64,000 nucleotides of DNA, taken from the NCBI GenBank assembly GCA_024663395.1, contig JANFAH010000014.1, positions 744,001-808,000 on the forward strand, written 5' to 3'. The position numbers and the translations under genes are program-made. The stretch is from Pisolithus tinctorius (taxonomy: Eukaryota; Basidiomycota; Agaricomycetes; Boletales; Pisolithaceae). The notes beneath the pieces are model-generated. The model saw only the letters and a program-made list of their open reading frames with translations. It was not told where the DNA came from and made no database searches. Below, in pieces: positions 35,011-47,532 of the stretch (the first letter of the stretch is position 1; each line of letters starts with the position of its first letter).

Positions 35011-37148
35011 ATGCCCGGATACTTTGCATTCGTATTTGCTATCCTATTAGGTGTGCGTGCTGCTTCCACTGAGGCGAAGGAGCTCGCTCGCATATATCCA
35101 CGGTCAAGCAATGTTTTGGGTCCATCTTCCCAGGTTTTCCTTACGAACGGAGTCGTCTCTCCAGATGGGTTCGCGAGGTCGTAAGTTCGATGTTCATTTT
35201 TGTAACTCGTCTGCTGAGTTGATTTTGACACTTGTGCGGCCAGCGCCGTTCTTGCTGGCGGATCTTTCCCTGCACCCTTAATCCAAGCTCAGAAGGTGCA
35301 TTTTCACCCAGCGCCCGAACCATGCGCGGCTGACCAGACACTAGGGTGATGACTTCACCATCAACGTGGTTAACCAACTCGTGGATGAATCCATGCCGAT
35401 AGATACCAGTGTTGTGAGTGTTCTACAACGTCTGCATCTCATGGGTTTTGTATGACCATGTCGTAGCACTGGCATGGTATTTCCCAACTTGAAACGAATT
35501 GGGCGGACGGGACGTCTTATATTACGCAATGTCCGATTCCTGCGAACCGGTCCTTCGTGTATCAGTTTAATGCCGGCAGTCAAACGGGTACATACTGGTA
35601 TCATTCACACTATTCCACTCAGTACTGCGATGGCTTGAGGGGCCCTCTTGTCATCTACGATCCAGATGATCCTCTCGGAGACATGTATGACGTGGATGAT
35701 GGTTAGTACGCCAGTTTCATTCGAGAACTGAAATGCTGAATTTGAATATGACGTTGAAAAAGAGACGACTGTCATCACTCTGGCTGACTGGTACGTCAGT
35801 CATACTGACCAGACATGGCTTCCCTAACCTCTCTCAAGGTACCATAATTCTTCGATCGAGCTTGGCGCAATCTCCACGCAGGTTTTTCCGGACTCCACAG
35901 TCATTAATGGACTAGGTCGATACTCTGGTGGTCCCTCCTCCCCTTTAGCCGTTATTAACGTTGAAGAGGGAAAGCGGTACCGGTTTCGGATCGTCGGGCT
36001 GTCTTGTGCTTCTTGGTTCAACTTTACTATTGATGGTCATAACATGACTATCATTGAAGCAGATGGAATCGAGACAGAACCGATGGTCGTTGACTCCTTA
36101 CCTGTTTTTCCCGGCCAGCGTTATTCTGTTGTGGTAACTGCCAACCAAGCGGTTGGCAATTACTGGATTCGTGCTTCAGCGGACTTGCTTAATAGGACTT
36201 TCGAAGGCGGGCTGAATTCAGCAATTCTGAGGTACGAAGGCGCAGCCTGATGAAGATCCGACTACGGAAGAAGGACCTTATGATCTCGACTTTAATCAAA
36301 GCATCCTCACTACTCTGGACAGTGCTGGTGTGCCTGGTACACCTGAAGTAGGGAAAGGCGGATGTCAATATCAACCTTATTCCCGGCCATATTGGCGCAC
36401 TCTTCAACATAAATAATGTATCCTTTGTGGATCCGACCGTTCCGGTCCTTCTGCAAATCCTTAGCGGGGCGACACACGCGTCACAGTTGTTACCTGCTGG
36501 CAGCATATACGAGCTACCTCATAACAAGGTCATTGAGTTGAGTTTTCCGGCTACGGATAACTTGACCAATGGCGCAGTCGGTGGTCCGGTAAGTATGTCC
36601 GAGCTCGATGAACGTCCACCTGACACGCCCCTTAATAGCATCCCATGCACTTGCACGGTGTGCGTATCTCTGCTTAGTGTCATGTGCAAAGAATCTAACC
36701 TATCGTAGCATAGGTTTTGGGTTATCAGATCGGCAGGCAACAGCTCCTACAATTTTGACCACCCAGTAATGCGGGATACGGTGTCGATGGGCACGCAAGG
36801 TGACAACGTGACCATTCGTTTCGTCACAGATAATCCAGGTCCATGGTTCTTCCACTGGTGAGCGCGCGTCGTCATTTTATCCTCGCACGCCTAACCATAT
36901 TTCATAGCCATATCGATTGGCATTTGCATCAGTAAGAGAAATATTTCGGTTGTATCGCGTCGTATTGACTGTTTTCCTAGCGGTTTTGCGGTGGTAATGG
37001 CAGAAAGCCCTTCAGAGGCCGCTATCGAGCAGGGCAACGCTGTACCGCGTGAGTCGCGTGTTGCTGATCCTCAACGTTGCAAATTTTTCTCATGCATCTC
37101 TCAGAGGATTGGAAGTCTTTATGCCCATGCCAATCTGACCTCGAGTAG
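35011..37148 (+). pseudogene. Laccase (multicopper oxidase) with two apparent frameshifts
   Basis: Secreted phenol oxidase used in lignin and phenolic turnover. The protein begins with a signal peptide (MPGYFAFVFAILLGVRA). All four copper signatures are present across about ten exons: HWHG with NWADG and QCPI (L1), [20 protein letters not shown] (L2), HPMHLHGH (L3, split by an intron after HLHG), and WFFHCHIDWHLH (L4). It ends WKSLCPCQSDLE. Two breaks interrupt the frame. At about 36245 an extra base makes ...YEGAA stop where PDEDPTTEEG should follow. At about 36356 another extra base separates PEVGK from DVNINLIPGH. Each would be repaired by removing one G, and no intron explains either. The gene is therefore a recent pseudogene, or the assembly has two errors. 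Copper ligands and splice sites are otherwise intact. Confidence 0.85.
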
Positions 37149-37527
37149 CTAGTCCTCGTTGAGGGTTTCAGTTAACTTATACCTATTTCCCTTGTGCCAC
37201 GTGATTCTTTTACAGCGTGGTTTAAAGCTAGATAATGCAAATACATGGTAATCCTCGCATGTAAATGGACAGTGAATCCGTTCGTGGCTTAAATACGGAT
37301 ACTGCAGAGTACCAGGAATGGGAATCACTATCAATAGATGCGATGGTATGGCATAGCTTTCCCTCGCAACGGGAGTGTTTAAGGGCGAATTCGATACACT
37401 GTAGTGCGAACAGTCGTGAACAGGGCAGAACAATGAAAGCAACAAGGAAAACTATTAGTAACAATAATCATAACTATGCCAATAAATGTCTATAGCCGTG
37501 CGCGCTTTCTCCTGATAATGAATTCGT
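37149..37527. other. Convergent 3' region between laccase and SCC3
   Basis: About 380 bp between two gene ends; AT-rich, no coding or RNA signal seen. Confidence 0.35.
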
Positions 37528-40500
37528 TCATCGTATTCTGGGCTTGGGATGTCTCTCTTCAACACCTACGTCCTCTATACTTTGGCGTTCCCCAGCTGTT
37601 TCCGACTCTTCGACCTCCATTTCCTCTGAACGCCGTCGCTTTCGTGTCCACTCATTCCCATTAGTCGGGATTGCTACCTCCATCAGTAGTCCGTGAGTTG
37701 ATAGGGGTTTTAACAGGAGACTCCGTTTCACGGTTCCCTGGCTGGGATTTACCTCTGGGCTGTGGCCTGCATTTCATCTTCCTGTGACACGGACTGGAGG
37801 TACCTCGTGTTCAGACTGTTCTGTTGGAGAGGGCGAACGGCGAACCGGCCTTCGCCGTGGACGGGGCCGACTGGATGGAGCAGCATCTTCCACAGGTTCC
37901 GGTTCGAACCGCGGTTCAAGCTGTGGTTCAGGCTCACTCTCTTCCGAGTCCGTGACGCCAGTTGCGCCTTTCGCTTTCCGTCCTTTCCCGCCTGTGCGTG
38001 CATCATATCAGCTGTGAAGTGCAAATGAGAAACTTGATCCTACCTTTCCCCTTTGTCAGAATCGAATTCAGTCCTCTTTTCGTACATTCTTTGGGGCTCC
38101 CATAGCTTGGACGCTGGCGGAATCTCAATTTTGCACTTGTGCAAAAGACTGGTCCATGTGCGCTTTGCTGCCAAGTTAAGTCAGTGATACGGAAAAGGTA
38201 TATATAGTTCTGCAATCTTACATCGATAATGCGTCTCTGCTCTCCACAGACTTCAACAAGGCCACCAGAACTTTGAAGAACAACAAGGCGTTGCCCTTTT
38301 GCTTCTTATTCTTATCTGCGTCCAAGGTTGAGATGCGCTTGATAATCCACGTCAGTAACGTCGTGTGCATCTTCACGATACATTGGCTGTCGAGTTTACG
38401 GACTACGGCGAGTTGAGCACCACGAATCATGAACGTTGACTGCTAGCTGCTTCGCCAAACCGACAGAGCAATCTTCATTGTGCACGACGGAGTCGAGTAA
38501 GAGGCCAAATGACTTGGAATTACCGCATCGTTGAGCATCGAGAATAGCGAAATGTCGCAACAGGCAGACAACACACCTCTTTGAGAGCCCGGGTAACAAC
38601 ATCAACGACAACTTCACCGTTGTCATTGTACATGCCTTCGTCTCGAAGAACGTCCACGATAACCTTCGTACAAAGGTCGAAGACAGGTCCTAAACGACCA
38701 TAATGTGCCAGAAGTACCTGCGCCATGCCTGACATGCACAGCACCCGCACGGATAGCTCGGAGAAACGGCGAGATAGTCGCTACAAATTGATATTCCTGC
38801 TCAAGCGGCGCCTTCGAAGCAGGTTGACCTAATGCAAGATCCGTCAGCGTCTTCCGTGAGGGTACCGGTTTAAAGACCCACTCCGTTCTGGTGTTTTCGA
38901 TCGAGTCTTTCTGCGGTCCTTGCTCTTTACATTCTTTACGGGGCGTACATCCTCCTGGTCGTCAGAGCTATCATCCTTCTCCGTTAGTTCCTCGGCTGGC
39001 CTTTCGTCTTCAAGTAGTTCTGCATATTGTTCGATTGTAGCCTGGATGAACCCCGCGCAGCGATATTGCACCTCATCATCGAGCTGAAGGGCAAGTACCT
39101 CCGTTGGAGGCCGTTGCCCATCCTCTGCGGCGGCCAGTGTAGGGCAGAACAGAATATACAGATTCATAAGGTTTTGAAACGCCTATGTATGAGTTAGGTT
39201 GGTTGAAGAAAATGGGTATGAAATAGCTGAAACACTCACAGCTCGCTTAACACCTTCCGCAGTGTTAGATTGTGTCCCGATGGCATATTCGATAAGTCTC
39301 TCCAATAACTAATCCCGCTGCACGCGCAGCGTTTCACGTAATCTTTTGTTGTCTGCCGCCTCATCCCTGGCATCTAGTAGGCCTCGTGCCTTCCACATAA
39401 TGTGCAGTCCAAGTAGATGGAGACCTTGCTCGATCATCTGTCGTCGATCAGACACAAGTTAGTGCCAAAGCGGAATTCAAGCTCACCCGTTCCTCTTCTT
39501 TGTACCCCAAGCGGCCACGCTCTACCAACGCAGAGACGATATCCCATGCGCTACTCTGCTTACCACCCTCATCCTCTTCCATCCATGAGGAAAGGTCACG
39601 CGAGCCAGCCAATACACACATCCGTGTACAAACGGCCGCAAGCGCTATTACTTCGTCCTCATTGAACGATGCAACTTCGATCTCCTCACGGCCAGCAACC
39701 GCATCTCGAAGCTGGGATGCTAAGTCGTCCTCTAATTCCAGAATCTTGGTGTTATTTGTGTTTGCCAAGGACGTTGCGCTGAGTAGATGGCGGATCGTGG
39801 AAACAGCCCTGGTGAGGACGGTCTGGGAGGAGTGTGACAGAAACTGCTTGATGACGTCGTCCCACAGTGCAGCATATGCCTGTCATCAAACGATATTGCA
39901 TTAGCGTGAGAGGGAAGAACTATGTAGTACCTACATTGATCATTCGCATTTCCAGGTACAAGTCGAGATTCATTAATGGGGGTATCGACAAAACGTCGGA
40001 TATACGCTTCTCATCGGTTTGATATTTGATGAAGAGTCGAGGAAGTCCTTTCATCAGAGCGCGAGTCACATCGGACGTCACGGCCTCTTCCTCACCCTGG
40101 AATGCCACGCGGCTGAGCTCACGACTTTTCATGACGCATAAGAAAACTGCACAAACCTTCTTCCCACTCGCCGCCACCGCCTTTGCACGACGCAGAGATG
40201 CCACAAGTACTTCCAATAACACACTTTCCTCTACCTCTTCTAGCCGCCATGATGGGTCCACCGTATTTCTTGCACTTTCGACGAGTGAGTCAGGGCCATC
40301 GATATCGTCGTCCTTTCCCCCTGCCGAATGATCAAGTAGCAGGACTTCCAAAATTTCTTCCCAGTCGCCGACAGCGTCCACTTCGCCCCAAAGTGCTTCC
40401 ACGGCAAGCGCTATCCGGCTTCTCGGATCTGCTCCAGTCATATAGGGCGGGTGCACGCGCTGCCTTGTAACGACCCCACTCTCACCAGACAAAACACTTT

Positions 40501-42401
40501 CCTCTTCCATGCTCTCCGACGTGCGATCCAGAGCCTTCCCCCATTTCACCAGTAACATCGCAAGGACCTTCACACCGACTCTTGCCTTGGCTTTATCGCT
40601 GGCTTTACTCTTGCCTTTGCTTGTTGTTGCGGCCATCCGTTCTTCCACAAGTTCTGCCCATACGCCCGCTACGAACACCGCGATAGCACGCCGCACACGC
40701 GCTTCTGTGTCAAACACGAGTAGACATACTCGTTCTCGTTCCTCATCCTCGAGAAGTCCGTGCCCGTCAATCGCACTTAGTACACTGATTACGGCCGTGC
40801 GCACACCAAGCTCGGTATCGCCTCCTGCTATCTCGAGCAGACGAGGCTTGAAGCGTTCCGTAAAGTGAGTGAGCGAGCTAACATACTCCGACTGAGCATA
40901 GACGGCATTGAGAGCACGCGCGGCCTCCATACGAACGGGAGTGCTTAAGTCGGAAAGGACCCAGCCGACGTACCGAAGATATGATGTATCAAGGAAATGT
41001 GCTGGGTAGTAGGTGAACCAAGCACCTAATGCTTTCACACACTCGGCACGAATATTCGGATCGAGGTCGCGGTATCTGTGGACAAACACGCTATCTTGAA
41101 ATCAGTACACCGACATACAATAGACGCCAGATGAGCTAGAAGACTGACATACCCATCGACAATTTCCTTAAGGTACTCTGCGAGGGCGGCACGGCGTTTC
41201 CGCACCGCCGCAACTTTATCTTCCAAATCCTTCTCACGAACTCCACTAGCTTTGTTGCTTGCCTTGCGTTTGCGCTCACCTTCCCGCTGCCTCCCGAGAA
41301 TCTCTGCTTCTTTCTCGACAGCGGCTGCAACTTGAGAGAGGGCAGTCTCTAATTCGAGCGCCACGACGGTTGCAGTGTGCCGGAAAGAACGGATTTGGGA
41401 CGAAGACATGGCAACTACCCATGTTTGGAGAGTCGTCATGAGGTCAGAAGTGTAAAGAGTGCCCAGTTCCGCCGCCGCCAAGACGATCCGCTCTATCAGC
41501 TCTGAAAGCGACGCACGAAAGCGCTTGAAGGCAGGAAGTTTCGACGTTAGCGGGTATGTAGGAGAGTTTTCCTGGAAATTTTTGTGAGACAGTTCAGTAT
41601 AATGTGCACCCGAAGTTCCTACTTGTTTAAGACCTTCGGTGAATGTGTCAAGTGTGTCGACTACACCGTCATAGTCAACAACTTGATCAGCATCGACCGA
41701 ATCGTTACACCCGCATGCACGTAAAATACAGTTTATCAGCTGTGCTTGTGCTGGCCCTGAATCTCTCGACAGCGCATCAAGGAAATCCTCTGCGGTAGAC
41801 TGCAATGCCGCGGAGGGGTTAAGGATGACATCTGAGATTGGATGCTCGAGCGTCAGCTCTTCGTTTTCCCCCAAAGTAACCATATTGCGCACTAAATAAG
41901 GGGTTATCCGTTGATATGTTAGCTTCGGTTGTTAATTTTGCGATATCGAAGTCGCCATTGGCGGCCTTGGGCTTGTGGGCTTTTAGTCGAGGTCCTTTCT
42001 TGACCTTTGTGGCCCTTGTTCCAACCGATTTGGTTGTTTTGGGCTTCTTTGGAGGCGGTGGGCCTCTTGCTTTGACATTACCTTTGCGTGTGGCGGCTGG
42101 AAGTTTCTGCTTGGTCACCGGTGCACTGAACTCCGGTTCATCGTCACTCTCGTCTCCTGCGACAGAATCCCCCTCGTCTTCATCTTGTATCTGCTCGGCA
42201 TCATCCAACTCCGAGAGGTCCGTTAATTCGTTCTCTATGTCTGCCCTCTTCCGTTTGCTGGGAGACTGGCTGGCTGTAACATATAGAGGTCAGCTCGGCA
42301 GTTGACTGATGCGATTGAGACGTACTTGATACGAAGTGTTTCACCTGCTTTCTATCGCGCTGAGAGCGACGGGGTGCTGTGGAATCCTGCAAGTCTGCCA
42401 T
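37528..42401 (-). CDS. SCC3: Cohesin subunit SCC3/STAG
   Basis: HEAT-repeat subunit that binds the kleisin RAD21/SCC1 and DNA in the cohesin ring, needed for sister-chromatid cohesion. It starts MADLQDSTAPRRSQRDRKQ at 42401. The basic and acidic N-terminus has a K/P-rich stretch (about 41950-42090). The STAG domain follows (KLPAFKRFRASLSELIERIV, then TLYTSDLMTTLQTWVVAMSSSQIR, about 41400-41560). A charged helix precedes the stromalin conserved domain (VFVHRYRDLDPNIRAECVKALG, then AHFLDTSYLRYVGWVLSDL, about 40960-41090). Helical repeats continue to about 38000. The tail is acidic and Arg/Pro-rich (DSEESEPEPQ, RPRPRRRPVRRSPS). About ten introns are present; exact joints downstream of 39900, and the last exon, are not all resolved. 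It is divergently transcribed from threonine synthase. Confidence 0.87.
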
Positions 42402-42691
42402 GACCAGTGGCCAAGGAGTAATACAGGAGGGGAGTGAACGCGACGTCGCGCCTTGTCACACTATTTGTCACGGTTTTCGAAGCGCGTCAAATATAATTTC
42501 GTGCAAAACCTGCCACATACGGTCGGAATCTTAGACGGATATTTTCACTGCCACTTCTCGGCAGTAGGTTGCCGAAAACGGATTACAGATCATCAACGAG
42601 GAGTGGCAGCCAGACTTCATACCGGGTCCATCACCACCGCCATCGCCTGTGGTAGCAACGAGGATCTGTAGCTGAGGGCACTACCAGCACG
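42402..42691. promoter_or_regulatory. Bidirectional promoter region SCC3 / threonine synthase
   Basis: 290 bp separate the two divergent ATGs (42401 minus and 42692 plus), so both promoters lie here. The segment includes an AT-rich block near 42480-42510. No TATA box or named operator is evident. Confidence 0.45.
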
Positions 42692-44470
42692 ATGAAGTAC
42701 TTTTCTACTCGAGGAGGTGACGAGGAGCTTTCTTTTGAAGAGGTTACTGCCACTTCCAATTATCTATCTATCTCCAACTCACTGTTCGGCAGGTCGTCCT
42801 CGCCGGCCTCGCGCCAGACGGCGGCTTGTACATCCCCGCAGAAATCCCCAAGCTCCCAGAAAACTGGGAGAACGATTGGTCCAAGCTGTCCTACCAGGAC
42901 CTCGCCGTCGCCATCCTTTCCCTCTTCATTTCCCCTTCGGAGATCTCCCGCGAGGAAATCACCCAGCTCGTATACAGCACCTATGCATACCCTCAGAAAT
43001 TTAGGGATCCCCTCATCACTCCGCTAGTATCTCTGTCAGAAAAACTCTACATACTTGAACTCTTCCATGGCCCAACCTACGCCTTCAAAGACCTTGCCCT
43101 ACAGCTGGTCGGAAATCTCTTCGAGTTCTTCCTCCGCAGGCGGAACATGCGCAAAGCTCCAAGAGAACGTGCAGAACGGCTCACAGTTCTTGGTGCAACG
43201 AGCGGAGACACAGGAAGTGCGGCAATATATGGCCTTCGTAACAAGGCTAACATATCCATCTTCATTCTCTTCCCTCGTGGTCGAGTGTCCGAAATTCAGG
43301 AGGCACAGATGACGACTGTTATGGATGAAAATGTCCACAATGTCAGGGTTGCAGGTACATTTGACGATTGTCAGGTCAGGTTACTTGACGTTTCCCATGC
43401 AGACGCTTACGTTCTCCCAACCAAACAGGATATTGTGAAAACGCTCTTCTCAGACAAGGAGTTCAACGAACGACACTCTCTCGCAGCCGTCAACTCTATC
43501 AACTGGGCCCGCATCCTCGTCCAGATTGTCTACTACTTCTCTGCCTACTTCCAACTGAAGAACTCCCTCGCTAGTACTGGGACAACGATAAATCCGGACG
43601 TTCAGTTTGTAGTCCCCACTGGCAACTTTGGTGACGTTCTCGCGGGGTACTACGCGAAACGCATGATGTTGCCCATGCGCAAACTCGGCATCGCAACCAA
43701 TGCAAATGACATCCTTACTCGGTTCTGGGAAACAGGGAGGTACGCAAAGATAGACCCCTCAACGGGTTTAGGAGTCAAGGAGACTCTAAGCCCTGCGATG
43801 GATATTACTGTATCAAGCAATTTTGAGCGACTATTGTGGTACCTGGCATACCAGACATCGTCACCTGGCGACCCTACAAGGCGCGTAACGGCATGTAAGA
43901 CAGTATCCAGGTGGATGGAAGCAGTGAAAAAGGAGGGCCAAATGGTGGTACCTGATGAAGTGCTCCAAGCAGCAAGAGAGGACTTCGTTGCCAAAAAAGC
44001 AGATGACGAGCAGGTAGGGGTTTTTTTCCTATCGCGGGCTACTCTACACACTTATGATGATGACTTCGTTTTGTTAGATAACAAATGCTATTGTGAAATA
44101 CTACAAAGGATCTCCCACTTACATTCCGGATCCGCACACAGCTGTCGGCCTTCACGTGGCAGATTCATTTGCAAGGACAGAAAAGTGGGCATGTTCATGC
44201 ATGTATGCCCAACTCCTCCCTGACTTTTTTCTTAGTAGCGTGGAGCCAGTCGTCCAGGTCGTCCTGGCGACCGCCCACCCAGCCAAATTCTCCGCAGCCG
44301 TGAACCAAGCCTTAGGAACGGCGGACGGATTCGATTTCGATCGCGATGTACTTCCAGATGATTTCCGCGACTTCTTGGCGCGGGAGCGCCGCGTCATAGA
44401 CGTGGACCGCCCAGATGCGGAGCTCCTTCAGATTACCATTGAAAAAGTTGCCCAGGAAAAGGGTTATTGA
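42692..44470 (+). CDS. THR4: Threonine synthase
   Basis: PLP enzyme converting O-phosphohomoserine to threonine, last step of threonine synthesis. Exons 42692-42742, 42793-43374, 43429-44013, 44078-44184 and 44236-44470 total 1,560 nt (519 residues, typical of fungal THR4). It begins MKYFSTRGGDEELSFEE. Family blocks are VVLAGLAPDGGLYIP, GPTYAFKDLALQ with the PLP-binding Lys, LGATSGDTGSAAI for the phosphate, FDDCQDIVK, LAAVNSINWARILVQ, VVPTGNFGDVLAGYYAK and ATAHPAKF. The intron 43375-43428 is 54 nt and stop-free, so unspliced transcript would stay in frame. No defect was found. Confidence 0.93.
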
Positions 44471-44569
44471 TCGAGTGTGTACGGTGTCCAACGAAAACTA
44501 GAGCATTCTGTGTAGGAAATCAAACGATTAGGGTAGACTCAACGCGCTGCAAAAGGTTTTACGTCGCGA

Positions 44570-44725
44570 GATCATTGGAAAACGTCCTGCAGGAGTCAAG
44601 AAGCGGTTATGAAGCATCGCTTCAATTTCCTGTTGCCATGCTCGATGACCGTGAGCCCGAAAGGAACTGGAGGTAAAGATTCCGCTCATTACACTGCCAT
44701 TAACCGCTGAATACCACCATGGCAT
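44570..44725 (-). pseudogene. Relic tail of a seven-helix membrane protein gene
   Basis: The minus-strand frame ...SVMSGIFTSSSFRAHG matches the tail at 50369-50760 (SVMSRIYTSKPIF...). The DNA is also alike: 'gctcattacactgc' and 'ccgaaaggaa' occur in the same order at about 44660-44700 and about 50410-50460. Only about 150 bp survive, with no upstream exons, so this is a decayed copy. Confidence 0.5.
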
Positions 44726-45071
44726 ACTAGACTAAGCTGAGTGAACACGACACCCCTGCGCCGCATTACCGTGAAAGACACAGCAAAGAAAACTACGGTC
44801 ACCACTTCTTTACACCAATGTGGTATGCAACCTCTTTGTTTGTTCACCTGTCTGAGTATGTGGGCGAAACGTCGATAGAAAGAATGGCATCTGGATGCTT
44901 GGTAAATACAAGTGCCATTGAATTTAGCACTTGAGACAAAATCAGTGCACAAAGGTTGGAAAAAATTCGAGTCTGAAAAAAACAAACTCAATTCGGAGCG
45001 AGGTAAATCAAGCATGGAAACAACACCTATTTCGGGGACGATGATATGTGCGTGACGGTGGTTAGTGAGTG

Positions 45072-45555
45072 TTACATGACCCGACAGACGCTGATGGTGA
45101 ACGGGGCGGTCTGGGCGTACACGACAGCAGAGTCACTAATTTGCATAGAAAAGTTAGTGATGCACAGTTGCTGGGGAGGCTAACATATTACCTGGGATCG
45201 ACTGCCTTGATGGTGTAAAGGTCCCTAGTTGAAATCAAAATATATCCGAGATACAATCGACAAGGTAGCAATGAACGCGCGTCGCATCTTGAACTACGGG
45301 CAGAGTGACTGTTGTCGAGAGTAATGCGGTCGCCACATTAGTTTCAAGAGTATAGACGGCAGAATCAACCATCAACAAGGTGAAAATTGCAGGACCGCCG
45401 AGCACAGATATCCAAACTACTGTAAGTTGCTGGCCACTCACTGCACCACCGGGGGTCACGAGGCTGAGGGCAGCTACTACGGGAAGGGCAACAACTGTGA
45501 GGCTGCATCGCAAAACTAGACTTTGTATTGAATGAAACGTTGAAATGATTCCCAA
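45072..45555 (-). CDS. Small secreted Kre9/Knh1-like protein, possibly degenerate
   Basis: The hydrophobic leader (VVALPVVAALS) is followed by an Ig-like beta-sandwich typical of Ser-Thr-rich GPI/Kre9-Knh1 N-terminal domains: TPGGAVSGQQLTVVW, PAIFTLLMVDSAVYTLE, NVATALLSTTVTLPVV, and after introns DLYTIKAVD and VVYAQTAPFTISVCRVM. The intron at about 45131-45192 joins the last two blocks (KAVDP|SDSAVVY). The joint before DLYTIK (about 45236-45310) is not resolved with normal splice sites, so the gene may be damaged. It lacks the long Ser/Thr tail and GPI signal of larger relatives, ending shortly after the domain. Cell-wall or extracellular location is inferred from the leader. Confidence 0.5.
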
Positions 45556-46353
45556 ACGTTTCTCTGGAAATGATATGTATGATTCGAGCCTTGAGGCCAG
45601 CTTGGGGAGTACGACAACACCCTGCTGAATTTCAGCCTCCTCTTGGTATGAGTTTTCAAGCTATTAGTATTGCTGGTGGTAAGGATGAGATTCCATCCAT
45701 TACCTGCCATGACAACGATGAGTTACCAGATCGTGATGCCCGCGTCCTGGATTCCAGCGTGTCTCAGAGTTGTTTGTCTTGCGTGACGAAGGAGGGGGAT
45801 GAAATGGGCACTTTGGATTATTGACCTACGATCCAACTCCTTGCTCAGCCGCTCAGCGAATGTAATAAGTGCTGCGGGGCGTAGAGTAGCGCGCTGCAAG
45901 TCATACATGGTGGATATCAGGCAAGGACTTCGGCTAAGGAAAGACAGAATTGTACCGCAAGCTTAGCTGATCTCACATGATAATTTTGCTATACAACTCA
46001 ACTGTCTGCCTGACAGTGCTCTCAGTGAGATCAAGCGTTCGTACCTTCAAAATTGGACTTAACCTCATGTCAAGTCGCGACTCTCTTACAATGTCAGGAT
46101 TTTTACCCCGCTGGTATTGAGACTGCTTGCATGCAACATTTCCCACTACTGGTGTGATATAGCAGTGTACGCATGTGCCAACCATCGTCAGCGAGACTTT
46201 CTCAGGCCACCCACTAATACCGACACAGGGTAATACATATATATAGGGACCAACTACTTATTCAAGACAGATGTGGGTACATACTAGTAGCGATCAGCGT
46301 GCAGTGCAGACTTCAGTCCACTCATACTAGCCGATTGCATCAGACCTCAAGCT
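45556..46353. other. Intergenic region, no gene seen
   Basis: About 800 bp between two minus-strand genes. It includes an AT tract with tatatata at about 46235. Short open stretches lack family motifs. Confidence 0.35.
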
Positions 46354-47532
46354 TCAAACTTCACCGATACTGCTGCTTTCCTTGGCGGTGATAGCATCTG
46401 TCATTTGCCCATTTACGAAAACCGGTGTTGTCAACTTCGCACAGGTCACTTGACACTCTTCCGAGGCTTTGATCAACAAATTTCGATATACTCGACAGGC
46501 CATAGCACTCGTCAACATTACAGCCGGTGTTGACAGTATAGTTTGCAGTGTGGGAGATGAGAAGGGGTCTGCGCTGAGCACAAACCGCATTAGGTTAGCG
46601 CCAGTGGTGATCCTGTCCAGGTATCATAAAGGTGTCCGTGCAGGGAGAAGACCAGATTTACTTACAGATAATACTGCTGTCCTCCTTGAAACACAGCACG
46701 CGAGAGGTGAGGGAGGCCATTTCCGCAGCAGAAAGTCCTCCAGTCGTTCTTCTGGCCCATCCGATGACCGGAAAGGATCTTGTACACGATAGCAAAATAG
46801 ACAAGGGTATCGAAGAGCACAGGATCCATAAAAGAAATGGAGAGAGCGGTCCAGCCTTGATGTCGAATACAGTGGTTTGTGTCGGCAATTTCGCTATAAT
46901 CGTGCATGGTACTAAAGAATACTGCACAGGAAGTGCCAACGCCGATGACCCAAAGGAAGTTGAAAACATATTGGATGGTTCTACTGCCGTGGTAGACAGC
47001 GTGAACACGTTTGAGGAAGAGGAAGGAAGCGGCTGCAGATGTTATGACTTGGAATGCCACTACAAACATGGCGACAAGTGTGCAATTTGAAAGCGGGCCA
47101 GCTGCAGATGAACGTCCTCAGGGTTCAGCATTGAAGCCCATTCTGAATATCGAGAAACTCACTCTTCTGCAGTACGGCCAGGACTACCATAACAAGCACA
47201 GACGGTCTATAGAGATGTCAGCAAAGTCATGACAACTATTGATTCAAACTTCTCACCTAGCCAAAAAATAAGCGAAGAGAGTAACTGACGGTCTTCCCAT
47301 CCGGATTAACCTGTAGTCATCGGCAATGCTGAAGAGTATATCCCAGATCAGTGCCTTGTCCAAAATTCGTGTCAGCATTGTCGTAGGCACCGGGCTTGTA
47401 ATCATGGCAACATACACCAAGTGTCACTAAGGCGATGTTTCTACTGAGCTCATAATTGCTTGCTTCGTCTGGGCTGAGATAGTTGAGATATATGTTGGGG
47501 TTGAGGATAGGAGGAGATCCTTGAGTACTCAT
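46354..47532 (-). CDS. Seven-helix membrane protein, Agaricomycete expanded family
   Basis: Integral membrane protein resembling the uncharacterised DUF6533-type family (recalled, not searched). It begins MSTQGSPPILNPNIYLNYL at 47532. Joined exons read SRNIALVTLG, ALIWDILFSIADDYRL and FAYFLAR. A hydrophobic run follows, FVVAFQVITSAAASFLFLKRVHAVYHGS and VFNFLWVIGVGTS, then a Cys-containing loop (HCIRHQGWTAL) and PVLFDTLVYFAIVYKIL. A cytosolic stretch (LSRAVFQGGQQYYL) comes next, then a last helix ending MACRVYRNLLI. The tail is short and polar. The gene is head-to-head with a paralogue at 48335. Function unknown. Confidence 0.75.

Noticed and set aside
36181..36310. An intron explaining the first laccase frameshift (gtacgaagg...caaag)
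   Set aside because: It would delete a segment normally conserved as coding in laccases; a single extra base explains the break more simply.
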